DNA of 46,190 nt from an uncultured Prevotellaceae bacterium (GCA_947174945.1 CAMWKZ010000018.1:1-46190), one strand, 5' to 3'; shown: positions 7,494 through 15,932, counted from the stretch's first letter. The notes: a model not told the origin generated them from the sequence alone. Program-made: numbers and translations.

Positions 7494-9278
7494 TTACATA
7501 CGCTCGGGCACCTCGATGCCCAGCAGGGCCATGCCGTTTCTGAGCAGTTTTGCCACGTTGCGGGCAATGACGAGGCGGGTCTGTCGCTTCTGCGCGTCCT
7601 CCTCGTTCAGGATGGAGTAGTCGTGGTAGAACTGGTTGAACACCTTGGTCAGCTCGTAGCAGTAGTTGGCAATGCCGCTGGGCGAGTAGTCCTTGCCCGC
7701 CTGCTCGACGGCAGCACCGTATTCCGACATCTTCTGTATCAGCTCGATTTCCTTGTCGTTCAGCGTGCCTTGCGTGTTCAGCACTGCGTCCTGACCGCAC
7801 TCGGCCTTGCGCAGAATGCTGCGGATGCGGGCGTGGGTGTACTGAATGAAGGGGCCCGTGTTGCCGTTGAAGTCAATCGACTCCTCGGGGTTGAAGAGCA
7901 TGTTCTTGCGAGCGTCCACCTTCAGGATGAAGTATTTCAAGGCTCCCATGCCCACGATGCGGGCTATCTGCTGCTTCTCGTCCTCGGTGAGGTCGGCGTT
8001 CTTGCCTGCCTCGTCGCTGACGCGACGGGCATCGCTGACCATCAGCTCCATCAGGTCGTCGGCATCGACCACGGTGCCCTCACGGCTCTTCATCTTTCCG
8101 TTGGGCAGCTCCACCATGCCGTAGCTGAAGTGTACCAGCTCCTTTCCCCACTTGAAGCCCAGTCGGTCGAGCAGGATGGACAGCACTTGGAAGTGGTAGT
8201 TCTGCTCGTTGCCCACCACGTATATCATCTTGTCGATGGGATAGTCCTTGAATCGCATCTCAGCGGTGCCGATGTCCTGTGTCATGTAGACCGATGTGCC
8301 GTCGCTGCGCAGCAGCAGCTTCTGGTCCAGCCCCTCGTTGGTCAGGTCGGCCCATACGCTTCCGTCGTCGTGGCGCTCAAAGAGGCCTTTGGCCAGTCCC
8401 TCTTCAACCTTGGCCTTTCCCTTGAGGTAGGTCTGGCTCTCGTAGTATATCTTGTCGAACGAAACGCCCATCTTCTGGTACGTCTCATCAAATCCGTCGT
8501 ACACCCATGCGTTCATCTTCTCCCACAGGGCGCGCACCTCGGGGTCGTTCTGCTCCCATCTGACCAGCATCTCGTGAGCCTCCTTGATGAGCGGGGCCTC
8601 CTGCTTGGCAGTCTCCTCGTCCATTCCCTCGCTCATGAGTTGCTTCACCTCGTCGCGGTAGTGCTTGTCGAAGGCCACGTAGTAGTCGCCTATCAGGTGG
8701 TCGCCCTTCTTACCGCTCGACTCTGGTGTCTCGCCGTTGCCCCACTTCAACCACGCCAGCATGGACTTGCAGATGTGGATGCCGCGGTCGTTGACGATGT
8801 TTGTCTTGACCACCCGATTGCCGTTAGCCTGCATAATCTGTGCCAGCGACCACCCTAAGAGGTTGTTGCGCACGTGGCCCAAGTGCAGCGGCTTGTTGGT
8901 GTTGGGGCTGGAGTATTCAATCATGACCAGCGGACTATTGTCCGTCGCCTGCTGCTCGCCGTAGTGCTCGTCTTGGTCGATGGCCTGCAGCAGTTGCAGC
9001 CATGCAGCCGGCGCAATGCTCAGGTTGAGGAAGCCCTTCACCACGTTGTACTTGCTGATGGCCGTGCAGTTGGCCGTCAGGTAGTCGCCCAGCTCCTGAG
9101 CAGTCTGCTCGGGAGCCTTCTTCGACATTTTCAGGAAGGGGAACACCACGAGGGTAAGGTTGCCCTCAAACTCGCTGCGGGTCTTCTGCAGCTGCACCAT
9201 CTTCTCCGGCACGTCCTGTCCGTACAATGCCTTCACGGCAGCGATGGCTGCCGACTGTATCTGTTGTTCAATACTCAT
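7494..9278 (-). CDS. argS: Arginyl-tRNA synthetase
   Basis: 594-residue class I aminoacyl-tRNA synthetase that charges tRNA-Arg. The N-terminal Add-1 domain (about 1-110) precedes the catalytic domain with HLGH at 132-135 (LHLGHVRNNLLGWSLAQIM). The KMSKS-type loop is present as GKMKSREGTVVDADD. The C-terminal DALR anticodon-binding domain ends in GMALLGIEVPERM. Length is typical. The promoter box lies at 9300-9307, just upstream of which begins a long 22-bp repeat array. Confidence 0.97.
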   Translation of the reverse strand: MSIEQQIQSAAIAAVKALYGQDVPEKMVQLQKTRSEFEGNLTLVVFPFLKMSKKAPEQTAQELGDYLTANCTAISKYNVVKGFLNLSIAPAAWLQLLQAIDQDEHYGEQQATDNSPLVMIEYSSPNTNKPLHLGHVRNNLLGWSLAQIMQANGNRVVKTNIVNDRGIHICKSMLAWLKWGNGETPESSGKKGDHLIGDYYVAFDKHYRDEVKQLMSEGMDEETAKQEAPLIKEAHEMLVRWEQNDPEVRALWEKMNAWVYDGFDETYQKMGVSFDKIYYESQTYLKGKAKVEEGLAKGLFERHDDGSVWADLTNEGLDQKLLLRSDGTSVYMTQDIGTAEMRFKDYPIDKMIYVVGNEQNYHFQVLSILLDRLGFKWGKELVHFSYGMVELPNGKMKSREGTVVDADDLMELMVSDARRVSDEAGKNADLTEDEKQQIARIVGMGALKYFILKVDARKNMLFNPEESIDFNGNTGPFIQYTHARIRSILRKAECGQDAVLNTQGTLNDKEIELIQKMSEYGAAVEQAGKDYSPSGIANYCYELTKVFNQFYHDYSILNEEDAQKRQTRLVIARNVAKLLRNGMALLGIEVPERM

Positions 9279-9299
9279 ACGCTGTTCTTAATTTGGCTG

Positions 9300-9307
9300 C
9301 AAAGGTA
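9300..9307 (-). promoter_or_regulatory. -7 box TACCTTTG of argS
   Basis: TACCTTTG on the minus strand, 21 bp before the argS ATG. The repeat array at 9358-9511 lies upstream of it and would be outside the core promoter. Confidence 0.65.
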
Positions 9308-9357
9308 CTGTAAATTAGGCGAAACACCAAATTTATTTCCGCTTTTCCTATCCGCAC

Positions 9358-9511
9358 GGGGTGCCGAGTGGCTTCGTGCATTGGGCCGATTGCGTCGGCA
9401 CGTGGTGAAAGTGGCACTCTTGCATCGTGCAAGTGGCGTTCGCATGGGGTAAGAGTGCCGTCCGTGCGGGGTGAGAGTGCCGTTGGCGCAGGGTGCCGAC
9501 GCCGTCCGTTC
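9358..9511. repeat. GAGTGCC-type array, seven diverged 22-bp units
   Basis: Units start at 9358, 9380, 9402, 9424, 9446, 9468 and 9490, each 22 bp. They share a pattern like GGGGTgAGAGTGCCGTyCG, best seen at 9446 and 9468 (about 18 of 22 identical); others are more diverged but keep AGTG.C or GCCGA at the same position. Some cores are dyads (AAAGTGGCACTCTT). The array fills the gap between the argS promoter and the end of pnuT. A weak eighth unit may start at 9512. Confidence 0.8.
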
Positions 9512-9532
9512 GGTTCGTTGGCGGGCGTGCTT

Positions 9533-9601
9533 ATGATTAAGGGCGGCCGCCCTTAATCATTAGAGCGGTCGCCCCTAATGTTCAGAGCGCGCGCCCTGAA
9601 C
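9533..9601. repeat. Three tandem palindromes with centres 22 bp apart
   Basis: A perfect 28-bp palindrome at 9533-9560 (centre GGGCGGCCGCCC), an imperfect one at 9559-9579 (ATTAG..GCGGTCGC..CTAAT) and a third at 9580-9601 (GTTCAG..GCGCGC..CTGAAC). The centres fall at about 9546.5, 9568.5 and 9590.5. The flanks of each palindrome differ while the GC core is alike. The third lies within the last codons of pnuT. Confidence 0.85.
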
Positions 9602-10165
9602 CTGTTTTCGCCACTTCCACCATCCTGCGATGGCGATGCCGACGTAGAGCGCATAGAGCGAGGCCTTGAAGGGAATGTCCTTGTGGAAGTACAGCACGCA
9701 GGTCACCACGTCGACCGCCAGCCAGATGAACCACTGCTCGAGATACTTGTGGGCCAGTGCCCAGATGCCCACGATGCTCAGCGCCGTGGTAAAGCTGTCG
9801 GCCAGTGGCACGTTGCTGTTGGTGAAGGTAACGAGCAGCCAGTAGATGCCAGCCCACAGGGCAGCGGTCAGCAGTAGCCACGGCATGACCAGCCGTCGGG
9901 GGAAGTGCCGGATGGGCAGCGGCTCGCTCGCCTGTCCGCCACGCACCCATCGCCAGTAGCCATAGGCTGTCATGCCCAGATAATAGAACTCCATGCCGCA
10001 GTCGGCATAAAGCCCCTTCTGGTAATAAAGCACGATGCCCAGCGACTGCATCAGGAATCCCACCGCCCACATCCATACGCTGGCCTTGTACTCCAGCAGG
10101 ATGTAGGCCAGCCCCAGTACGGTCGTCACGATGTCAAGCCAGTGGGCGCAGATGAAGTCCGTCAT
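9575..10165 (-). CDS. pnuT: PnuC-family transporter, probably thiamine-specific (PnuT)
   Basis: 196-residue inner-membrane protein of the PnuC family with about seven hydrophobic segments and the family's tryptophan-rich loops (YGYWRWVRGG, WWKWRKQV). PnuC proteins facilitate vitamin precursor entry. Here the gene starts 2 bp after a TonB receptor gene controlled by a TPP riboswitch, which points to thiamine (PnuT) rather than nicotinamide riboside. The thiamine pyrophosphokinase gene that often completes this operon is not next to it. The last residues (VQGARSEH) are encoded by one of three tandem palindromes (9580-9601), so the C-terminus may have been altered by the repeat. Confidence 0.85.
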   Translation of the reverse strand: MTDFICAHWLDIVTTVLGLAYILLEYKASVWMWAVGFLMQSLGIVLYYQKGLYADCGMEFYYLGMTAYGYWRWVRGGQASEPLPIRHFPRRLVMPWLLLTAALWAGIYWLLVTFTNSNVPLADSFTTALSIVGIWALAHKYLEQWFIWLAVDVVTCVLYFHKDIPFKASLYALYVGIAIAGWWKWRKQVQGARSEH

Positions 10166-10167
10166 GG

Positions 10168-12549
10168 TTAGAAACGCAGCGTTAGGTTACCCATCATCGT
10201 GAAACCGGCCATCGGCACGAAGCCCAGCTCATAGTAGCGGTGGTCGGCAGTGAATCCGCTGCCCTCGCTAATGGCCGAGTACACCCATCCGCTGGCGGCA
10301 TAGCGCTTGTTGAACAGGTTGCTCATGCTCAGCCCGACGGTGGCTTCCTTCAGCATCTTCTTCGGTCGCCACGTGTAGCTCATGTTGATGTTCGACGTGC
10401 TGAAGGCGGGCAGCGACCGCTCCTCGCACGCCGTGTTGTCAAGATACTGGCGGCTCACGTAGTTGGTGTGCCATACAGCCTGAATGCCCCGCCAGTGGAA
10501 GTTGACGAACCCGTTGAGCAGTACCGATGGCGAGAAGGCCAGCGTCGAGTTGTCGTAGTGGATGGTGCGGCTGCCGTTCTCCCAGTCCTCAACCACTTCG
10601 TCAAAGTCCTTGATGCGGTTTCGGCTGATGGCGGCGTTGCCCTCGATGGTCAGCCACGACGCTGGCTCCACGCCCGCCTGCAACTCTACGCCCATGCGGT
10701 ACGAGTCCTTGATGTTGGTCGTCAGGTCTTCGCCTATGTCCGACTTGGCGCCCGTCTGCACAAACTGGTCTGTGTAGTCCATGTAGTAGAGGTTAACGCC
10801 GGCGCGGAACACATCGCTGTTGAACGTGTAGCCCACCTCATAGTCCGTCACCATCTCGGCCACGGGGGCAGGGTACGAGCTGTTGTCCGTGAAGTTGTTG
10901 CGCTCGGGCTCGCGGTGGCTCAGTGCCACGGAGCCATAGGCGCGGTGCCCGTCCTGCTGCCACGAGAACCCGGCCTTGGGGTTCACGAAGTCGTATTGCT
11001 TGTCTATCGTCAGGTAGTTTTTGTGTGGCTTCCCGCTGCCGTCCGTATAGTATTTGTCGTTATACCCACTCGTCTTGAAGCCCACATGGCGGTATTGCAC
11101 GTCGGCAAACACGTCCCAGTGCTCGTCAATGTGGCAGGCCGCCTTCACAAACACGTTGCCGTCCAGCTTGTGGGCAGGCGAGTCGTAGTATCGGTAGTCG
11201 CCGTTGGCCAGCAGCCGGCTGGCCAGCTCCTGATTGCCCACGTAGGTCAGGTAGCCAAAGTGGTAGCCGTCGTGGTTCTGCAACATCAGTCCGCCTATGA
11301 CGTCCCACTGCTCGTCCTTGTAGTTCAGGTTCCACAGCACACCGTAGGTATGCTCCTCCTGCCCCTTCTTGCGCACGAAGTCCGTCTTCGCAATGGTGTT
11401 TCCCTGACTGTCGGTAAAGTTGTCCAGCCCGTACTTCACCAGCTTGTTGTTGTATCTGAACTCCTTGTAGTAACCATACCCGTAGTTATAGTACAGCGTT
11501 CCCGTCATCGCCCAGCGCTCGCTCATGTCCCATGCCGCCGACAGGATGTTGTGGTTCTGCCAGAAGTTGTCGGTGGTCTTGTCCCACAGCGAGCCGTCGG
11601 CCATCCTGTACCGCTCCGTCTGGTACCGTCCGTCCTGCTGCACGAAGTGGCCGTCGTCGTCGGTGACAAACCGCTCGTACAGCGAGTTGTACTTGCCAAG
11701 GCCCGCGTTGTACATATCCCGATACGTCTTGATGCCGGTGGCTCCAAAGGACATACCGTCCATGAGCGAGTAGTCGTCGTTGCCAGCCGTCACGCCGTTC
11801 CATGCCTGCCCCGTGCGCTCGAAGTTGCCAATGTTCTTGTAGCGCACCACCAAGTTGTCCAATGCCAGCCACGTCAGCCCGCCATAGTAGGAGCCACTGC
11901 GCCCGCTGGTGCCGTGGATGAAGCCGTCGGTCTGCGTCAGGTGATAGGCTCCGTCCAGTATCAGGTGGTTCCACAGCAGTCCCGTCGATGCCCTTCCCCC
12001 GACGTTAAACGTGTTGAACGAGCCATAGCTGCCGCTTAGTTCCAGTGTTGGCGTTTGTGACGGGGTGGCGGTCGACAGGGCCACCGTGCCGCCAAAGGCA
12101 CCGTCGCCGTTGGTCGACGTGCCCACGCCGCGCTGTATTTGTACGCTTCCGAGCAGTGCCCCGTAGCTGTTCATGTTGGCCCAGAACACGCACTGGTCCT
12201 CGGGCGCATTGAGGGGAACACCGTCCAGCGTCACGTTGATGCGCGAATCGCCCGCACCGCGGATGCGCATATAGGCCGCACCCGTGCCCAGTCCGTTGTC
12301 GCTCCACGCCATCACTCCGGGCGTTTGCGAGAACAGGAAGGGAAGCTCCCTGCCCGTCTTGGAGAACTCGCTCAGCTGCGCCTTCTTGATGTTGCTAACT
12401 GCGTAGGGGGCGTTCTTCTGGGCGCGCACGCCCCTTACCACCACCTCTTGCAGGTGCTCCACCCGTGTCGAGTCGTACACTGTCAGCTGCTGCGCCACGG
12501 CACACACGGTGCTGCCTGCAATGGCGATGCTCATTAAAACCTTCTTCAT
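10168..12549 (-). CDS. TonB-dependent outer-membrane receptor, probably for thiamine
   Basis: 793-residue outer-membrane receptor. A signal peptide (1-19) is followed by a plug domain with typical segments (LQEVVVRGVRAQKNAPYAV, AYMRIRGAGDSRINVTLDGVPLN, GSVQIQRGVGTSTNGDGAFGG) and a 22-strand-type barrel ending in phenylalanine (MGNLTLRF). It lacks the N-terminal carboxypeptidase-like domain of SusC proteins and has no SusD partner, so it is not a glycan receptor. The TPP riboswitch upstream and pnuT 2 bp downstream identify the substrate as thiamine or a phosphate ester by inference. Confidence 0.9.
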   Translation of the reverse strand: MKKVLMSIAIAGSTVCAVAQQLTVYDSTRVEHLQEVVVRGVRAQKNAPYAVSNIKKAQLSEFSKTGRELPFLFSQTPGVMAWSDNGLGTGAAYMRIRGAGDSRINVTLDGVPLNAPEDQCVFWANMNSYGALLGSVQIQRGVGTSTNGDGAFGGTVALSTATPSQTPTLELSGSYGSFNTFNVGGRASTGLLWNHLILDGAYHLTQTDGFIHGTSGRSGSYYGGLTWLALDNLVVRYKNIGNFERTGQAWNGVTAGNDDYSLMDGMSFGATGIKTYRDMYNAGLGKYNSLYERFVTDDDGHFVQQDGRYQTERYRMADGSLWDKTTDNFWQNHNILSAAWDMSERWAMTGTLYYNYGYGYYKEFRYNNKLVKYGLDNFTDSQGNTIAKTDFVRKKGQEEHTYGVLWNLNYKDEQWDVIGGLMLQNHDGYHFGYLTYVGNQELASRLLANGDYRYYDSPAHKLDGNVFVKAACHIDEHWDVFADVQYRHVGFKTSGYNDKYYTDGSGKPHKNYLTIDKQYDFVNPKAGFSWQQDGHRAYGSVALSHREPERNNFTDNSSYPAPVAEMVTDYEVGYTFNSDVFRAGVNLYYMDYTDQFVQTGAKSDIGEDLTTNIKDSYRMGVELQAGVEPASWLTIEGNAAISRNRIKDFDEVVEDWENGSRTIHYDNSTLAFSPSVLLNGFVNFHWRGIQAVWHTNYVSRQYLDNTACEERSLPAFSTSNINMSYTWRPKKMLKEATVGLSMSNLFNKRYAASGWVYSAISEGSGFTADHRYYELGFVPMAGFTMMGNLTLRF

Positions 12550-12599
12550 CTCTCTTACTTTATCGTTTAATACATAAAATAAGGGGTCGTCAGTTACTC

Positions 12600-12680
12600 T
12601 ATCATCCCTACAACGGCATTATCCGTATCAGGTTCTGGAGGGTATCATCTCAGCCCACAACCGTGAGCACCCCTTGATAA
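12600..12680 (-). promoter_or_regulatory. TPP riboswitch (THI element)
   Basis: The minus strand carries the conserved thi-box pieces in order: GGGGTGC, GGCTGAGATGATACCC, GAACCTGATACGGATAATGCC and GTAGGGA, enclosed by a short P1 stem (TATCA/TGATA). It lies 50 bp before the TonB receptor gene. A downstream ACCCCTT (12581-12587) is fully complementary to AAGGGGT of the aptamer (12669-12675), a plausible switch between bound and unbound folds. TPP binding is expected to turn the operon off. Confidence 0.95.
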
Positions 12681-12700
12681 GCACTTTGCTAAATCGGGTG

Positions 12701-12708
12701 CAAAGGTA
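12701..12708 (-). promoter_or_regulatory. -7 box TACCTTTG of the thiamine operon
   Basis: TACCTTTG on the minus strand 20 bp upstream of the riboswitch aptamer. It is divergent from the pyrE promoter 44 bp away. Confidence 0.65.
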
Positions 12709-12751
12709 ACAAAAATTAGGGAATAACAAATAGGAAATAAAAAATATTTCG

Positions 12752-12759
12752 TACCTTTG
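12752..12759 (+). promoter_or_regulatory. -7 box TACCTTTG of pyrE
   Basis: TACCTTTG 19 bp before the pyrE ATG in an AT-rich divergent promoter region. Confidence 0.65.
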
Positions 12760-12778
12760 CGCCAAAATTAGCAGAGTT

Positions 12779-13417
12779 ATGGATACTATAAAGAAACTGT
12801 TTGCACAGAAGCTGATGGACATCAAGGCCATCAAGCTGCAGCCTAATGAGCCTTTCACGTGGGCCTCGGGCTGGAAGTCGCCTATCTATACCGACAATCG
12901 CAAGACGCTCGGCTACGCTGACGTGCGCTCGTTTGTCAAGTTGGAACTGTGTCATGTCATTCAGGCCGAGTTCCCCGAGGCCGAGGCGGTGGCTGGCGTG
13001 GCTACGGGGGCCATTGCGCAGGGTGCGCTGGTGGCCGACGAGCTGGGGCTGCCCTACGCCTATGTGAGGCCGAAGCCGAAGGACCACGGCATGGGTAATC
13101 AGGTGGAAGGTGAGCTGAAGAAGGGGACAAAGGTCATCGTCGTGGAAGACCTCATATCAACGGGCGGCTCGTCGCTGAAGGCGGTCGAGGCTCTTCGCCA
13201 GTATGGTGTCGAGGTGATAGGCATGGTGGCTTCGTTCACTTATGGCTTCCCCGTGGCCGAGGAAGCCTTCCGCGAGGCTGGCGTGCGCTTGGTGACGCTG
13301 AGCAACTATGCCGCTGTGCTGGAGCAGGCTGCCGAGACGGGCTACATCAAGAAGGAGGAGATTGAGGTGTTGAACGAGTGGCGCAAGTCACCAAGTACGT
13401 GGAAGCAGAATGACTAA
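12779..13417 (+). CDS. pyrE: Orotate phosphoribosyltransferase
   Basis: 212-residue enzyme joining orotate to PRPP to form OMP in pyrimidine synthesis. The PRPP-binding loop VIVVEDLISTGGSSLKAVEAL lies at about residues 119-139; the N-terminal part (FTWASGWKSPIYTDNRKTL) also matches the family. It starts a unit pyrE-SRPBCC-argH-lipoprotein and overlaps the next gene by 8 bp. Confidence 0.96.
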   Translation: MDTIKKLFAQKLMDIKAIKLQPNEPFTWASGWKSPIYTDNRKTLGYADVRSFVKLELCHVIQAEFPEAEAVAGVATGAIAQGALVADELGLPYAYVRPKPKDHGMGNQVEGELKKGTKVIVVEDLISTGGSSLKAVEALRQYGVEVIGMVASFTYGFPVAEEAFREAGVRLVTLSNYAAVLEQAAETGYIKKEEIEVLNEWRKSPSTWKQND

Positions 13418-13823
13418 GTTTGAGAGTAGCATCAAGCAGATACCCTATCCCGCAGCGGACGTGTATCGTAACATCAGCGACTTGAGCAACCTCGAGCGGG
13501 TGCGCGACCGCGTTCCCGAGGACAAGCTGAACAGCTTCGCATTCGACAAGGACTCGGTCAGCGTCAACGTCGCACCCGTGGGCGACCTGAAACTGCGCAT
13601 CGTGGAGCGTGAGGAGGGCAAGTGCGTCAAGTTCGAGACGGAGCAGTCGCCCCTGCCTTTCAACCTGTGGATACAGGTGCTACCCGTCAGTGAGACGGAG
13701 AGCAAGATGAAGGTAACGGTGAAGGCCGACATACCTTTTATGTTGAAAGGCATGGTCAGTGGCCCCCTGCAGGACGGTGTGGAGAAGATTGCCGATGCCT
13801 TGTCGCAGATTCCTTATGTATGA
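13410..13823 (+). CDS. SRPBCC/polyketide-cyclase-like protein
   Basis: 137-residue protein with the pattern of a START/SRPBCC lipid-binding fold: an N-terminal strand and helix (FESSIKQIPYPAADVYRNISDL), a run of beta-strands in the middle and a long C-terminal helix (LQDGVEKIADALSQIPYV). Proteins like this are common in Bacteroidota next to pyrE, but their ligand is unknown. It overlaps pyrE by 8 bp, so expression is probably coupled to pyrimidine synthesis. No catalytic residue can be assigned. Confidence 0.75.
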   Translation: MTKFESSIKQIPYPAADVYRNISDLSNLERVRDRVPEDKLNSFAFDKDSVSVNVAPVGDLKLRIVEREEGKCVKFETEQSPLPFNLWIQVLPVSETESKMKVTVKADIPFMLKGMVSGPLQDGVEKIADALSQIPYV

Positions 13824-13841
13824 TATAGACAAGCTGAACTG

Positions 13842-15176
13842 ATGAACAAACTCTGGGAGAAGAACTTCGAGGTGAATGCCGAGATTGAGCGCTTCACCGT
13901 GGGACGCGACCGCGAGATGGACCTCTATCTGGCTAAGTACGACGTGCTGGGCTCTATGGCCCACATTACCATGCTTGAGTCTATCGGACTACTGGGCAAG
14001 GACGAATTGCCCCTGCTGCTTGCCGAGCTGAAGAACATCTATCAGGCTTGCGAGCGCGGTGAGTTCGTGATTGAGGAGGGCATTGAGGATGTCCACTCGC
14101 AAGTGGAGTTGCTGCTAACGCGCAAGCTGGGCTACATGGGTAAGAAAATCCACTCGGGACGCTCGCGCAACGACCAGGTGCTGGTCGACCTGAAGCTCTT
14201 TACCCGTCACGAACTGATGGAGGTGGCCGACAGTGTGAAGGTGCTCTTCGACGAACTGCTGAGCAAGAGCGAGCAGTACAGCGGGGTGCTGATGCCGGGC
14301 TACACGCACTTGCAGGTGGCTATGCCTTCGTCATTCGGTCTGTGGTTCGGTGCCTATGCCGAATCGCTATGCGATGACATGCTGTTCCTGCAGGCCGCCT
14401 ATAAGATGACCAACCGAAACCCATTGGGTTCAGCGGCTGGCTACGGCAGCTCGTTCCCCTTGAACCGCCAGATGACCACCGACCTGCTGGGCTTCGACTC
14501 GATGGACTATAACGTGGTGTATGCCCAGATGGGGCGTGGCAAGATGGAGCGCAACGTTGGCTTTGCACTGGCTACGATTGCTGGCACGCTGGCTAAGCTG
14601 GCGTTTGATGCCTGTCTGTTCAATTCGCAGAACTTCTCTTTTGTGCGTCTGCCTAAGGAGTGTACTACGGGTTCAAGCATTATGCCGCACAAGAAGAACC
14701 CCGACGTGTTTGAGCTGATTCGTGCCAAGTGCAACAAGCTACAGGCACTGCCCCAGCAGGTGACGCTTATCATGAACAACCTGCCCGTAGGTTATTTCCG
14801 CGACTTGCAGATTATCAAGGAGGTGTTCTTGCCTGCCTTTGGCGAGCTGAAGGACTGCTTGCAGATGGCGGCCTACATTATTAATAAGATAGAGGTACGC
14901 GAGGACATACTGGATAACCCGATGTACGACCCCATGTTCTCGGTGGAGGAGGTCAACCGTCTGGCTGCCGAGGGAATGCCGTTCCGCGATGCTTACAAGA
15001 AAGTAGGCCTTGACATTGAGGATGGCCGCTTTGTGCCCAACAAGAACATCCACCACACTCACGAAGGCTCCATCGGCAACCTCTGCAACGACCGCATTGC
15101 CCAGCTGATGCAGCAGGTCTATGGCAGCTTTGGTTTTGAGCGTGTCGTGGAGGCCGAAAAATGCTTGCTGCGATGA
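13842..15176 (+). CDS. argH: Argininosuccinate lyase
   Basis: 444-residue enzyme of the fumarase/aspartase superfamily that splits argininosuccinate into arginine and fumarate, the last step of arginine synthesis. The superfamily signature GSSIMPHKKNPD is present, as are KIHSGRSRNDQVLVDLKLF and MPGYTHLQVAMPSSFGLW. Length is normal for the family in Bacteroidota. It follows the SRPBCC gene by 18 bp and overlaps the next lipoprotein gene by 4 bp (ATGA). No other arginine gene is nearby apart from argS. Confidence 0.96.
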   Translation: MNKLWEKNFEVNAEIERFTVGRDREMDLYLAKYDVLGSMAHITMLESIGLLGKDELPLLLAELKNIYQACERGEFVIEEGIEDVHSQVELLLTRKLGYMGKKIHSGRSRNDQVLVDLKLFTRHELMEVADSVKVLFDELLSKSEQYSGVLMPGYTHLQVAMPSSFGLWFGAYAESLCDDMLFLQAAYKMTNRNPLGSAAGYGSSFPLNRQMTTDLLGFDSMDYNVVYAQMGRGKMERNVGFALATIAGTLAKLAFDACLFNSQNFSFVRLPKECTTGSSIMPHKKNPDVFELIRAKCNKLQALPQQVTLIMNNLPVGYFRDLQIIKEVFLPAFGELKDCLQMAAYIINKIEVREDILDNPMYDPMFSVEEVNRLAAEGMPFRDAYKKVGLDIEDGRFVPNKNIHHTHEGSIGNLCNDRIAQLMQQVYGSFGFERVVEAEKCLLR

Positions 15177-15763
15177 GAAAAGGCCTCCTCGTCTTTCTGT
15201 CTTCTTGTCTTCTTATCCTCCTGTCCGCTTGCGATGCCGAGCAGGAGTTCTCGTCGTGGCCATGTCGCTTTAGCTATGATAACAGCGTTTATCTGGACGA
15301 CGTGCTGGCCTCGGCCATGAGCGGCAGTTCACGCGGCGTGTTCTGTCAAATATCGGAAGAGGCGCGAGGCGGGGCACGCTACCTTAACTTCACCAGCAGC
15401 AACGGCCAGCAGTCGCAGAAGCGCGAGACGACGATGGAGCAGCAGGCCAACTACGTCTTAGGACTGAACAACGGTATCATCGTGGGCTTTCAGACGCTTA
15501 ACACGGATGGAGCCTATGGCGGCTTTGTGGGCTACGACGTGCAATGCCCCAACTGCGTGCGCAACACGGGCAACTATACCAACCCTACCTATTATGTCCG
15601 TATGGCCTCGACGGGCATCGCCACCTGCTCAAGGTGTGGTCTTGAGTACGACCTGAACAACGGCGGTCAGGTGCTGAACGGTCAGGCGAGCGACAAGGGG
15701 CTGGAAAAATACGTGGCCACCACGACTGGCCCTTTTGGTTTTATCAGCGTCTTCCGTCGGTAG
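15173..15763 (+). CDS. Lipoprotein with a four-cysteine, Rieske/zinc-ribbon-like site
   Basis: 196-residue lipoprotein. The start MRKGLLVFLS was chosen because it overlaps the argH stop as ATGA and gives a normal signal peptide with lipobox LLSAC (Cys20). Two CxxC pairs stand 27 residues apart: Cys125/Cys128 (QCPNC) and Cys152/Cys155 (CSRCGLEYDLNNGGQV). The layout, followed by glycine-rich turns and a C-terminal beta region, recalls a Rieske fold with cysteines in place of histidines, so zinc or a structural metal is more likely than a 2Fe-2S cluster. The role is unknown. Confidence 0.75.
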   Translation: MRKGLLVFLSSCLLILLSACDAEQEFSSWPCRFSYDNSVYLDDVLASAMSGSSRGVFCQISEEARGGARYLNFTSSNGQQSQKRETTMEQQANYVLGLNNGIIVGFQTLNTDGAYGGFVGYDVQCPNCVRNTGNYTNPTYYVRMASTGIATCSRCGLEYDLNNGGQVLNGQASDKGLEKYVATTTGPFGFISVFRR

Positions 15764-15823
15764 TAAATTAAAGCGGCTGCGCATTTTTTCCGTCATTTCT
15801 TCTTTTATTCCTTTATTTTTTCT

Positions 15824-15831
15824 TACCTTTG
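15824..15831 (+). promoter_or_regulatory. -7 box TACCTTTG of tRNA-Leu
   Basis: TACCTTTG 17 bp before the mature tRNA 5' end, within an AT-rich stretch after the lipoprotein gene. Confidence 0.65.
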
Positions 15832-15848
15832 CATCCGCAATCCAGTAT

Positions 15849-15932
15849 GCCGCGATGGTGGAATGGTAGACACGAGGGACTTAAAATCCCTTGGCCATAA
15901 CGGCTGTGCGGGTTCGAGTCCCGCTCGCGGCA
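15849..15932 (+). tRNA. tRNA-Leu (TAA anticodon)
   Basis: 84-nt class II tRNA. The acceptor stem is GCCGCGA/TCGCGGC, the anticodon arm reads GAGGGACTTAAAATCCCTT with anticodon TAA, a variable arm follows, and the T arm is GCGGGTTCGAGTCCCGC. CCA is not encoded. No terminator follows; the duplicated acyltransferase block begins 10 bp after the tRNA, as if it was inserted next to it. Confidence 0.95.

Noticed and set aside
7254..8858. 534-codon open frame opposite argS
   Set aside because: Antisense shadow of a clearly identified synthetase; no domain and biased composition.
10240..12039. Long 599-codon open frame opposite the TonB receptor
   Set aside because: It is a shadow of a GC-rich real gene; composition is Val/His/Arg-rich without any domain.
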